Shown here piece by piece: positions 1 to 6,323 of a DNA stretch of 11,052 nucleotides. Numbering within the stretch: the stretch's first letter is position 1; each line of letters opens with the position of its first letter. Both the position numbers and the translations under genes were made by a program. The notes below the pieces were generated by a model, which saw only the letters and a list, made by a program, of their open reading frames with translations, was not told the DNA's origin and ran no database searches. The DNA is from DAIODI01 sp036746875 (lineage in GTDB: Bacteria > Pseudomonadota > Alphaproteobacteria > Rhizobiales > Aestuariivirgaceae). The stretch lies in contig DAIODI010000091.1 in NCBI GenBank assembly GCA_036746875.1, positions 1 to 11,052 of the forward strand, read 5' to 3'.

Positions 1-66
1 CGCCTTTAGTCTCTGCCCTGCGCAAGATCGCTGGGGTATACGCGCCTACTGCCCACTACCTCCTTC
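1..66. other. Unrelated sequence replacing the GST C-terminus
   Basis: This stretch is less GC-rich than the rest of the window. On the minus strand it runs on from the GST reading frame, but the encoded residues (from about residue 153 to the TAA stop at 6-8) do not resemble the C-terminal helical domain of a glutathione S-transferase. The other two minus-strand frames hit stop codons within a few codons and also show no GST-like residues, so a single frameshift does not explain the loss. It could be the edge of an inserted element, a deletion junction or an assembly boundary. I do not recognise the sequence as a known insertion-sequence end. Confidence 0.4.
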
Positions 67-524
67 GGGCCCCGCGCCGTGTCGGCGAGACTGAACGCCT
101 CGCCCGCCGCCGTGGCGAGCTCACCGATGCGCCGCACGTCGCGCAGTTCCGGTTCAGTGCGCACCGTCGCCATGAAAATCGCACCAGCCGCGGGCTGGAG
201 CATGGTCGCCGTCCAGTCCATCCACATGTCGGCAAGGGCTTGCGCCCTCAGGCCGGCCGGCCGGAGCGTCGTCCTGCCGTAGCGTCGCGCCAGATGGCGC
301 ACGATGGCGTTGCTCTCGAACAGCACCAGCGTGCCGTCCTTCATCACCGGAACGAGGCCGGCCGGGTTCATCTTGCGGAACGCCTTGTCCGCCGTTCCGC
401 CGAACGACCCGCCGACGACATGGCGCTTGACCTCTATGCCGGTTTCGGCGGCGGCCCACAGCGCCTTCTGCACGTTGACGGAATTGCGCCGACCCCAGAT
501 CTCAACGTTCGTCGTTTCGGCCAT
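6..524 (-). CDS. Glutathione S-transferase family protein, C-terminally truncated
   Basis: Glutathione S-transferases conjugate glutathione to electrophiles or reduce peroxides in the cytoplasm. Residues 6-80 look like the thioredoxin-fold N-terminal domain: an opening IWGRRNSVNVQKALW segment (the position of the catalytic Ser/Cys/Tyr, with Ser15 and Asn17 as candidates), the cis-proline loop NPAGLVPVM, and the glutathione-binding ESNAIVRHLA. An all-helical C-terminal domain begins near residue 92 (ADMWMDW) but stops matching the family near residue 152. The 172 residues compare with about 205-215 in the family, so roughly 50-60 residues of the C-terminal domain are missing or replaced. The ATG at 524 has GAGGA eight bases upstream. 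The gene lies 85 bp downstream of the M23 lipoprotein, same strand, with a strong hairpin between them. It may be non-functional. The substrate is unknown. Confidence 0.8.
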   Translation of the reverse strand: MAETTNVEIWGRRNSVNVQKALWAAAETGIEVKRHVVGGSFGGTADKAFRKMNPAGLVPVMKDGTLVLFESNAIVRHLARRYGRTTLRPAGLRAQALADMWMDWTATMLQPAAGAIFMATVRTEPELRDVRRIGELATAAGEAFSLADTARGPKEVVGSRRVYPSDLAQGRD

Positions 525-560
525 CGCGCCAGTCCTCGATTGGTTGCCGGATGTCAGGAC

Positions 561-583
561 GACCGGCGGAAGGCCCGCCGGCC
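561..583 (-). terminator. Strong hairpin between M23 lipoprotein gene and GST
   Basis: A perfect 7-bp inverted repeat (CCGGCGG at 563-569, CCGCCGG at 575-581, loop of 5) extends to 9 bp if one G-U pair is allowed on the minus-strand RNA. It lies 27 bases past the stop codon of the M23 lipoprotein gene and 37 bases before the GST start. No T-run follows, so it is not a classical intrinsic terminator. In a GC-rich alphaproteobacterium it could still pause transcription or protect a 3' end. Confidence 0.4.
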
Positions 584-609
584 ATCGATGCTCCCGACGA
601 TGGGAACGA

Positions 610-1695
610 TCAGTTCGCCGCCGTCGCAGAGGTGAGGTACTTGACCGGATCGACGGCGGTCGCGCCCTTGCGGATCTCGAAGTGGACCTGCGGGCTCGTC
701 ACGTTGCCGGTCTGGCCCGCCTTGGCGATCACGTCGCCGCGCTTCACCTGGTCGCCGCGCTTCACCATCAGTTCGGCGTTATGAGCGTAGGCCGTCACCC
801 AGCCATTCGCGTGGCGAACCAGCACGAGATTGCCGTAGCCCTTGAGCTCGCTGCCCGCGTAGGCGACCACGCCGTCCTCGGCGGCGCGCACGCTTGCGCC
901 CTCGGGCACTGCGATATTGATGCCCTCGTTCTTCTGCCCGTTCGCCTTCTGCCCAAACGAGGAGATGATCTTGCCGCGAACCGGCCAGCGGAAGCCTTCG
1001 GCGGCGGTGTCCGCCGGGTCCGCCGTCCCGGCCGGCTGGGTCCCCTGCGCCTCTTCCTCGGCGAGCGACACCTGCTTGGTTTCCTCCGGAGGCTTGGCGG
1101 CCTCCGCAGACCCGGGGGCCTGCGCCTTGGCGGGCGCATCGGTCTCGGCGATCGCCGCCGGCTTCGGCGCGGGCGCCGGCGTATCGACCTTGGCGGCGGC
1201 GCGGGCGCCGGCGGCGTTGCCGGGAATCTTCAGCATCTCGCCGGTGCGGACGGTGTAGTCGCGCGGCAGTTCGTTGGCGGCCGCGAGATCGAACGGGCTC
1301 ACCTTGTAGGCGCGGGCGATGGAGAACAGCGTCTCCCCGGCGCGCACCTCGTGGGCGCCCGTCGGGTTCGATAACTGCGGGCGCGCGACCGGCGCCGCGG
1401 CGGGCGTCCGCACCGGCTGGGGCGGGGCCGGCGGCGCGTAGGCCTGCTGCTGGTAGCCCTGCCATGCGGGTTTCGCCGCCACCTGGGCGTTGTCGAGCGG
1501 ACCCGACTGGACGCCGGTGTCGCCCACCGAGCGCTGCTGCGTCTGGGAAACCGAGTTGGTGGCGATGTTGGGATAATCCGCGAAGCGATCCATGGAGGAC
1601 GAGCAGCCCGCAAGTCCCATGGCCGCCAATCCTGCGAACGCGATCCGCGACGAACGGCGTAACCAGACGCTGCGCGGCGACGATGACGTGTACAT
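610..1695 (-). CDS. nlpD: LysM and M23/LytM-domain lipoprotein, NlpD/DipM-like, degenerate active site
   Basis: Likely a cell-wall-binding outer-envelope lipoprotein that activates peptidoglycan amidases during division, as NlpD does in E. coli. From the ATG at 1695 the protein has 361 residues: a signal peptide with lipobox LAGC (Cys31), a proline/alanine/glutamine-rich linker, a LysM domain (about 115-159), a second P/A-rich linker, and a LytM (M23) domain (about 234-354). The metal-site positions of active LytM are altered: the first His and Asp of HxxxD are Asn256 and Asn260, and the first His of HxH is Gln336. His305 and His338 remain. This pattern fits a non-catalytic activator. An upstream TTG at 1746 is possible but would add 17 residues before an already good signal peptide. 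The gene follows pcm by 105 bp, as in other alphaproteobacterial clusters. The symbol is by similarity; dipM is the alternative. Confidence 0.85.
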   Translation of the reverse strand: MYTSSSPRSVWLRRSSRIAFAGLAAMGLAGCSSSMDRFADYPNIATNSVSQTQQRSVGDTGVQSGPLDNAQVAAKPAWQGYQQQAYAPPAPPQPVRTPAAAPVARPQLSNPTGAHEVRAGETLFSIARAYKVSPFDLAAANELPRDYTVRTGEMLKIPGNAAGARAAAKVDTPAPAPKPAAIAETDAPAKAQAPGSAEAAKPPEETKQVSLAEEEAQGTQPAGTADPADTAAEGFRWPVRGKIISSFGQKANGQKNEGINIAVPEGASVRAAEDGVVAYAGSELKGYGNLVLVRHANGWVTAYAHNAELMVKRGDQVKRGDVIAKAGQTGNVTSPQVHFEIRKGATAVDPVKYLTSATAAN

Positions 1696-1727
1696 AACTC
1701 GACCAACCCCACTGACCGAAATCCCAA

Positions 1728-1744
1728 GCTCACAATGAATGAGC
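1728..1744. promoter_or_regulatory. Small dyad upstream of the M23 lipoprotein gene
   Basis: GCTCA at 1728-1732 and TGAGC at 1740-1744 form a 5-bp inverted repeat with a 7-base spacer, 33 bases upstream of the ATG at 1695. The surrounding stretch (about 1720-1765) is clearly more AT-rich than the genes, and on the minus strand it contains TTAACC (1747-1752), which resembles one half of a CtrA binding site. No second half at the required spacing was seen, and I found no convincing -35/-10 pair. It may be a regulator site or chance. Confidence 0.2.
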
Positions 1745-1773
1745 AAGGTTAAGGTGGGGTTTATGGAAATCGC

Positions 1774-1790
1774 CCGCGCCGGGGACGCGG
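1774..1790 (-). terminator. Hairpin just downstream of pcm
   Basis: On the minus strand CCGCG and CGCGG pair (1786-1790 with 1774-1778, loop of 7), starting 10 bases past the pcm stop, and are soon followed by ATTTCC. The stem is short and the T-run is only three bases, so this is a weak candidate for partial termination before the M23 lipoprotein gene. Confidence 0.25.
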
Positions 1791-1800
1791 ATGCGACAAA

Positions 1801-2439
1801 TCAGGCGTCGCGCGGCAGACCCTCGACCAGCGGCACGAAGCGCACCCGCATCAGGCTTTCCACCCTGACGCCGCTGTCGCTGCGGGTGATGCGCTTGATC
1901 TCCTGGTCGCCCTGCGCCACGTCCACCGGCGCCACCATCACCCCGCCCACCGCCAGTTGCGCAATCAGCGCTTGCGGCAGTTCCGGCGCGGCGGCGGTGA
2001 CGATGATGCGGTCGAACGGCGCCTGCATCGGCCAGCCCTTGGAGCCGTCGCCGACCATGGAGGTGACGTTGGTGAGCTTCAGCGCCGCAAAGCGCGCCTC
2101 CGCCTCGCGGAGCAGGCTGCGGTAGCGCTCGATGGTGTAGACGCGCCGGCAAAGCTGGGCGAGCACCGCCGTCTGGTAGCCGGAGCCGGTGCCGATCTCC
2201 AAAACCTTGCAGCGGTCGTTGAGGTCAAGCGCCTGCGTCATCGCCGCCACCACGTAGGGCTGGCTGATGGTCTGCCCGCAGGCGATGGGCAGCGCCGTGT
2301 CCGCCCAGGCGCGGTTCTGGAACGGCTCGGCCACGAACAGGTCGCGCGGCACCCGCTCCATGGCTTCCAGCACCTTCATGTCGCGGATGCCCTGGTTGCG
2401 AAGCCCCAGGATCAGTTCGGCCTTGCGTTGGTCCTGCAT
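1801..2439 (-). CDS. pcm: Protein-L-isoaspartate O-methyltransferase
   Basis: This enzyme uses S-adenosylmethionine to methylate L-isoaspartyl residues in aged proteins, the first step of their repair, in the cytoplasm. The 212 residues match the usual length of the family. Visible motifs are the N-terminal helical region, the ISQPYVVA segment (58-65) that contributes to substrate recognition, the SAM-binding loop VLEIGTGSGYQ (79-89), the acidic end of the next strand at TIE (102-104), and the FDRIIVTAAAPELP block (about 140-153). The ATG at 2439 is preceded by AAGGGCGGG. The gene begins 19 bp after the surE stop. The surE-pcm pairing is widespread in proteobacteria, where both genes aid stationary-phase survival. 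Confidence 0.95.
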   Translation of the reverse strand: MQDQRKAELILGLRNQGIRDMKVLEAMERVPRDLFVAEPFQNRAWADTALPIACGQTISQPYVVAAMTQALDLNDRCKVLEIGTGSGYQTAVLAQLCRRVYTIERYRSLLREAEARFAALKLTNVTSMVGDGSKGWPMQAPFDRIIVTAAAPELPQALIAQLAVGGVMVAPVDVAQGDQEIKRITRSDSGVRVESLMRVRFVPLVEGLPRDA

Positions 2440-2458
2440 GCCCGTCCCGCCCTTGCGA

Positions 2459-3232
2459 CTACGCCGAAAGGCGTGCGCGCAGCGCCTCCATGGCCTCCAC
2501 CTGGGTCAGGTTCATGTGCAGCGGCGTCACTGAAATGCGCTTGCCGAACACCGCGCTGAGGTCGGTGCCGGGGGCGGGGTTGGGGCTTTCGCGCTGGAAA
2601 CCGAGCCAGAAGTAGGGCTGGCCGCGGGTGTCGCGCCGCTCCTCCACGCGCAACTGGTTCTGGTCGCGCTTGCCCTGCCGCGTCACCTCCACGCCCTCGA
2701 CTTCGCCCGGCTCGCAGTCGGGGAAGTTGACGTTGAGGAACACCCCCGGCCCAAGCTCGATGGCGGCGAGCTGCCTCAGCAGCGACGGCCCGTGCGCCGC
2801 CGCCACGTCCCAGCGCAGGCGGCCTTCCGAATGGACGCCGTAGGTCTGGCTGAACGCAATCGACCGGAAGCCCAGCGCCGTGCCTTCCATGGCCGCCGCG
2901 ACGGTGCCGGAGTAGGTCACGTCGTCGGCCATGTTCTGGCCGCGGTTGACGCCGGAGACGATGAGGTGCGGCGCGCGCGGCAGCACCTTGCGCACCGCCA
3001 TCAGCACGCTGTCGGAGGGGGTGCCCTGCACGGCGAAGCGCCGCTGCGCCACCTGGCGCAGCCGCAACGGGTTGGACAGCGACAGCGAGTGCGACGAGCC
3101 CGATTGCTCGCTCTCCGGCGCCACCGTCCACACCTCGCCGCCAAGTACCGCGGCCATCTCCTCCAGCACGGCGAGGCCTTCGGCGTTGACGCCGTCGTCG
3201 TTGGTGACGAGGACCGTAAACGGATCAGCCAC
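2459..3232 (-). CDS. surE: 5'/3'-nucleotidase SurE
   Basis: SurE is a metal-dependent phosphatase that removes phosphate from nucleoside monophosphates and is linked to stationary-phase and stress survival. The N-terminus holds the diagnostic TNDDG (two metal-binding Asp), followed by APESEQSGSSHSLS (metal/phosphate-binding Ser region) and SGVNRGQN (metal-binding Asn). With the GTG start at 3232 the protein has 257 residues, typical of the family. I prefer this GTG to the TTG at 3238 because the exact Shine-Dalgarno sequence GGAGGTGAT lies at 3238-3246: its GGAGG core is 9 bases from the GTG but only 3 from the TTG. The start lies inside serS (8-bp overlap), suggesting translational coupling. 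It is followed closely by pcm. Confidence 0.95.
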   Translation of the reverse strand: MADPFTVLVTNDDGVNAEGLAVLEEMAAVLGGEVWTVAPESEQSGSSHSLSLSNPLRLRQVAQRRFAVQGTPSDSVLMAVRKVLPRAPHLIVSGVNRGQNMADDVTYSGTVAAAMEGTALGFRSIAFSQTYGVHSEGRLRWDVAAAHGPSLLRQLAAIELGPGVFLNVNFPDCEPGEVEGVEVTRQGKRDQNQLRVEERRDTRGQPYFWLGFQRESPNPAPGTDLSAVFGKRISVTPLHMNLTQVEAMEALRARLSA

Positions 3233-4505
3233 GCGCAATCACCTCCACCCCGCCCATGTAGCCCTTCAGGGCGTCCGGCACGCGCACGCTGCCGTCGGCC
3301 TCCTGAAAGTTTTCGAGGATGGCGACGAGCGTGCGCCCCACCGCCAGCCCCGAGCCGTTGAGCGTCTCGACGAAGCGCGGCGGCCCGCCGTCCGCCGGAC
3401 GATAGCGCGCGTTCATCCGCCGCGCCTGAAACGCGCCGAACTGCGAGCAGCTGGAAATCTCGCGGTAGGCGTTCTGCCCGGGCAGCCAGACCTCGATGTC
3501 GTAGGTCTTGCAGGAGCCGAAACCCATGTCGCCGGCGCACAGGACGACGGTGCGGAACGGCAGGCCGAGACGCCTGAGCACCGTTTCGGCGCACGCCGTC
3601 ATCCGATCGTGCTCGGCCCCCGCCTCGCCCGGACGCACGATCGACACCAGCTCCACCTTGGCGAACTGGTGCTGGCGGATCATGCCGCGGGTGTCGCGCC
3701 CGGCCGCCCCGGCTTCGGCGCGAAAGCACGGGGTCAGGGCGGTCATGCGGACGGGCAGCGCCGCATCGTCGAGGATCTGCTCGCGCACCAGATTGGTGAG
3801 CGAGGCCTCCGCCGTCGGGATCAGCCAGTGGCCGGAGGTGGTGCGGAACAGATCCTCGGCGAACTTCGGCAACTGGCCGACGCCGTACATCGCCTCGTCC
3901 TTCAGCATGAAGGGCGCGTTGATCTCGCTGTAGCCGTGCTCACGCGTGTGCAGGTCGAGCATGAACTGGCCGAGCGCGCGCTCCAGCAATGCGAGATCGC
4001 GCCGCAGCACCACGAAGCGCGATCCCGAGAGCTTCGCCGCGATCTCGAAGTCCATCAGCCCCAGCGCCTCGCCGATGTCGAAGTGCTGCTTCGGCGCGAA
4101 CGCGAAGGCGCGCGGCTCGCCCCAGCGGCGAAGCTCGACGTTGTCGTGTTCATCGCGCCCGTCCGGCACATCGGCGAGCGGCGGGTTCGGGATGACGGCG
4201 AGCGCCGCCTCAAGCTCGCCCGTCAGCCGGCGCTCGGCCTCCTCGCCCGCCTGGATGGCGCCTTTCAGCGCCGCCACCTCGGCCTTGAGGGCGTCGGCGC
4301 GGGCGGCGTCGCTCTGCGCCATGGCCTGGCCGATCTCCTTCGAGGCGGCGTTGCGGCGGGCCTGCGCCTCCTGCAAGCCCTGCACGGCGCGCCGTCGCTT
4401 CTCGTCCAGCGCGATCAGCGCCGCCGCCTGGGGAGGCAGCCCGCGCCGGGCGAGGCCGCGGTCGAGGCCTGCGGCGTTGTCGCGGACCCACTTGATGTCG
4501 TGCAT
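3225..4505 (-). CDS. serS: Serine--tRNA ligase
   Basis: Class II aminoacyl-tRNA synthetase that charges tRNA-Ser (and tRNA-Sec where present) with serine using ATP in the cytoplasm. The 426 residues are full length. Residues about 30-105 are the long antiparallel coiled-coil arm that grips the tRNA variable arm, rich in Ala, Glu, Arg and Lys. The catalytic core shows the serine-binding TAE (231-233), motif 2 starting FRAEAG (261) with GMIRQHQF downstream, and motif 3 NGSGLAVGRTLVAILEN (383-399). The ATG at 4505 has AGGGA seven bases upstream. The 3' end overlaps surE. It sits 83 bp after tatC, a gap with a hairpin and a candidate promoter, so it may be transcribed both from upstream and on its own. 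Confidence 0.97.
   Translation of the reverse strand: MHDIKWVRDNAAGLDRGLARRGLPPQAAALIALDEKRRRAVQGLQEAQARRNAASKEIGQAMAQSDAARADALKAEVAALKGAIQAGEEAERRLTGELEAALAVIPNPPLADVPDGRDEHDNVELRRWGEPRAFAFAPKQHFDIGEALGLMDFEIAAKLSGSRFVVLRRDLALLERALGQFMLDLHTREHGYSEINAPFMLKDEAMYGVGQLPKFAEDLFRTTSGHWLIPTAEASLTNLVREQILDDAALPVRMTALTPCFRAEAGAAGRDTRGMIRQHQFAKVELVSIVRPGEAGAEHDRMTACAETVLRRLGLPFRTVVLCAGDMGFGSCKTYDIEVWLPGQNAYREISSCSQFGAFQARRMNARYRPADGGPPRFVETLNGSGLAVGRTLVAILENFQEADGSVRVPDALKGYMGGVEVIARG
3238..3246 (-). promoter_or_regulatory. Perfect ribosome binding site for surE inside serS
   Basis: GGAGGTGAT on the minus strand matches the anti-Shine-Dalgarno end of 16S rRNA over nine bases. It is read within the last codons of serS (Glu-Val-Ile) and decides the surE start in favour of the GTG at 3232. 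Confidence 0.7.
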
Positions 4506-4531
4506 GGGATCGTCCCTGGAACCTCGGCTTC

Positions 4532-4561
4532 CCTATAGGCCGATCCGCCGGGACCAGCCAA
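4532..4561 (-). promoter_or_regulatory. Candidate sigma-70-type promoter for serS
   Basis: On the minus strand TTGGCT (4556-4561) and TATAGG (4532-4537) are separated by 18 bases. Each matches the consensus at four of six positions. A start near 4525 would leave an untranslated leader of about 20 bases before the serS ATG. It is plausible because serS is essential and lies behind a hairpin at the tatC stop, but the match is modest. Confidence 0.35.
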
Positions 4562-4581
4562 GCCGGGAAAGCGAAGGGCGC

Positions 4582-4598
4582 GGCGGCCTCAGGCCGCC
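4582..4598 (-). terminator. Perfect 7-bp hairpin centred on the tatC stop codon
   Basis: GGCGGCC (4582-4588) and GGCCGCC (4592-4598) form a perfect GC stem whose three-base loop is exactly the tatC stop codon TGA on the minus strand. There is no T-run immediately after it, though CTTCGCTTTCCC follows about ten bases later. It may slow transcription between tatC and serS or stabilise the tat mRNA 3' end. Confidence 0.35.
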
Positions 4599-5380
4599 TG
4601 TTCGGCCGCCTTCTCGGCCGCCAGCCGCCTGCGCTCGAAGAAGCCCACCGCCTGCACGGCCAGTTCGTAGAGCCCGATCAGCGGAATGGCGAGCGCGATC
4701 TGCGAGATCGGGTCCGGCGGGGTCAGCACCGCCGCGATGACGAACATGCCGACGATCGCGTACTTGCGCCCCGCCCGCAGTCCCGCCTGCGACACCACGC
4801 CGATCTGGCCGAGCAGCGTCAGGATCACCGGAAGCTGGAAACACAAGCCGAAGGCAAGGATCAGCATCATGATGAAATCGAGATATTCCGAAACCTTGGG
4901 CAGAAGCTCGATGGTGGGCGTTGCGTCGCCGCCGAGCTGCTGGAAGCCGGTGAAGAACGTGATCGCCGCCGGCATCAGGAAGAAATACACCATCATCGCG
5001 CCGAGCACGAAGAACACCGGGGTGGCGATGAGGTACGGTCGGAACGCGTCGCGCTCGTTCTTGTAGAGCCCGGGGGCCACGAACATATACATCTGCGTCG
5101 CGATCAGCGGAAACGCGATGAACAGGCCGCCGAACATGGCGATCTTGATTTCGGTGAAGAATTTCTCCGGCAGCGACGTGTAGATCAGTTTCAGGTCGAA
5201 ATCTGACCCGAGCGCCCAGTAGAACGGCATCACCAGAATGTTGTAGATGCGCCCGGCGAAGATGAAACTCAAAACGAACGCGACAAAAAAACCGGCAACG
5301 CAGTAGATCAGCCGCTGGCGCAACTCGATGAGGTGATCGAGCAGCGGCGCCTGCGAGGCGTCGATGTCTTCCTGGGTCAT
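4589..5380 (-). CDS. tatC: Sec-independent protein translocase subunit TatC
   Basis: TatC is the inner-membrane receptor of the twin-arginine translocation system, which exports folded proteins. The 263 residues match the family. The cytoplasmic N-terminus with LLDHLIELRQRL (13-24) is the signal-peptide-contacting signature. About six hydrophobic segments follow, including RLIYCVAGFFVAFVLSFIF, the LPEKFFTEIK periplasmic/second-helix region, and FIMMLILAFGLCFQLPVIL. The loop FVAPGLYKNERDAFRP carries the conserved cytoplasmic Glu. The tail is charged and alanine-rich. The ATG overlaps the tatB stop as ATGA, so translation is coupled with tatB. The stop codon lies in the loop of a perfect hairpin. 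Confidence 0.97.
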   Translation of the reverse strand: MTQEDIDASQAPLLDHLIELRQRLIYCVAGFFVAFVLSFIFAGRIYNILVMPFYWALGSDFDLKLIYTSLPEKFFTEIKIAMFGGLFIAFPLIATQMYMFVAPGLYKNERDAFRPYLIATPVFFVLGAMMVYFFLMPAAITFFTGFQQLGGDATPTIELLPKVSEYLDFIMMLILAFGLCFQLPVILTLLGQIGVVSQAGLRAGRKYAIVGMFVIAAVLTPPDPISQIALAIPLIGLYELAVQAVGFFERRRLAAEKAAEQAA

Positions 5381-5931
5381 GGGCGGTCGCGTCCGTTGGC
5401 GGCAGGTTCGGGGACAGTCGCCGCCGGGGGCGGAACCACGGCCGGCGCCGGCGCACGAGCGGCCTCAGGCGGCGCGGGCGCGGCCGGAGCCGGTTGCGCA
5501 GCGGGTTCCGGCCGGGCGGGCGGCGCGGGCGGCAGCGCCGCCGCCGGGCCGGACGCATCCGGGAGGGCCGGCGCGGCGGGGGACGGCGCGGCGGTGGTCG
5601 GCGCGGCGGGCGCAGGCGCGGCGGGCGATCCCGACATGGCGTTGCGGATGTCGTTCTCGGTCTTGCGCAGGGTGTCGTCGAGGGCGCCGCCGCCGAGGTC
5701 GTTCTTGAGGCCGCTCGTCATCGCGGTGACCTCGCGGCGCATCTCGTCCACGCCCGCCTCCTTCATGGCGTCGTCGAGATGGCGCTGGAACTCGCCGGCC
5801 ATGCGCCGCATCGCCGCGGTCATCTGGCCGAGGTGGCGCAGCACCTTCGGCAGGTCCTTCGGGCCGATCACGATCAGCGCCACCATGGCGATCACCATGA
5901 TCTCGGTGTAGCCGATGCCGAAATCGAACAT
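5377..5931 (-). CDS. tatB: Sec-independent protein translocase subunit TatB
   Basis: TatB pairs with TatC to form the twin-arginine signal-peptide receptor. The protein opens with MFDFGIGYTEIMVIAMVAL, the typical TatB start (Glu10 within the single N-terminal membrane helix), then the hinge VIGPKDLPKVLRHLG and an amphipathic helix to about residue 70. From about residue 100 to the end (184) the sequence is almost wholly proline and alanine, a low-complexity tail. Length varies in this family and the tail is not needed for recognition. GGAAGGA lies 11 bases before the ATG. The gene is 75 bp downstream of tatA and overlaps tatC by ATGA. Confidence 0.95.
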   Translation of the reverse strand: MFDFGIGYTEIMVIAMVALIVIGPKDLPKVLRHLGQMTAAMRRMAGEFQRHLDDAMKEAGVDEMRREVTAMTSGLKNDLGGGALDDTLRKTENDIRNAMSGSPAAPAPAAPTTAAPSPAAPALPDASGPAAALPPAPPARPEPAAQPAPAAPAPPEAARAPAPAVVPPPAATVPEPAANGRDRP

Positions 5932-6006
5932 CGTTGCTAACGTCCTTCCGGCCGCAACGCAGAGTCAGGGCCGCCCGCCGAGAGGCTGGCGGCGTACCCT
6001 TGCGCC

Positions 6007-6246
6007 TCAGCTCTTGGCTTCGCTCTTGCGCTCGCCCTGCACGGCGCTCGCCGCGGCGACGTCGTGGTCGATGGTCTTCACGCCCTCGTCGGCGGTCTTG
6101 GACTCGTCCTCCTGAAGGCCGCGCCTGAAGCTCTTGATGCCCTTGGCGACGTCGCCCATCAGGCTTGAAATCTTGCTGCCGCCGCCGAACAACAGCAGCA
6201 CCACGACAAGAACGATCAGCCAGTGCCAGATCGAGAACGTACCCAT
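6007..6246 (-). CDS. tatA: Sec-independent protein translocase subunit TatA
   Basis: TatA multimers form the translocation pore or weaken the membrane for folded Tat substrates. The 79-residue protein has a short N-terminus MGTFSIWHW, one membrane helix (about 7-20), the FG hinge (20-21, here followed by GGSKISSLMG), an amphipathic helix (DVAKGIKSFRRGL), and an acidic then charged tail. The WHW segment just before the helix and the SIWHWLIV start are typical of alphaproteobacterial TatA. GGAG sits about 10 bases before the ATG. It is the first tat gene and has its own candidate promoter in the gap after the ABC ATPase. Confidence 0.95.
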   Translation of the reverse strand: MGTFSIWHWLIVLVVVLLLFGGGSKISSLMGDVAKGIKSFRRGLQEDESKTADEGVKTIDHDVAAASAVQGERKSEAKS

Positions 6247-6294
6247 TGAACGTCATCTCCATGGAGCCCGGCGCGGCGGGCGCGATTGCGATGC

Positions 6295-6323
6295 ACTATT
6301 GCAGAAAGGCCCTGCCCTATCAA
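6295..6323 (-). promoter_or_regulatory. Candidate sigma-70-type promoter for tatABC
   Basis: On the minus strand TTGATA (6318-6323, five of six consensus bases) and AATAGT (6295-6300, four of six) are separated by exactly 17 bases. Transcription would start near 6288, giving a leader of about 42 bases before tatA. This is the best promoter-like match noticed in the window. It suggests that tatABC is expressed independently of the upstream ABC gene. Confidence 0.5.

Noticed and set aside
304..1374. Plus-strand open frame of 356 codons opposite the GST and M23 genes
   Set aside because: It spans the gap between two genes but encodes low-complexity sequence, and the opposite strand has clear families with signal peptide and domains.
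1696..1746. Upstream TTG start for the M23 lipoprotein
   Set aside because: It would place 17 extra residues before a signal peptide that is already complete from the ATG at 1695, and it overlaps the AT-rich control region.
2931..4538. Long plus-strand open frame (535 codons) opposite serS and surE
   Set aside because: It is antisense to two clear genes. Its translation is arginine/alanine/histidine-rich with no recognisable domain, as expected from GC-rich third-position bias.
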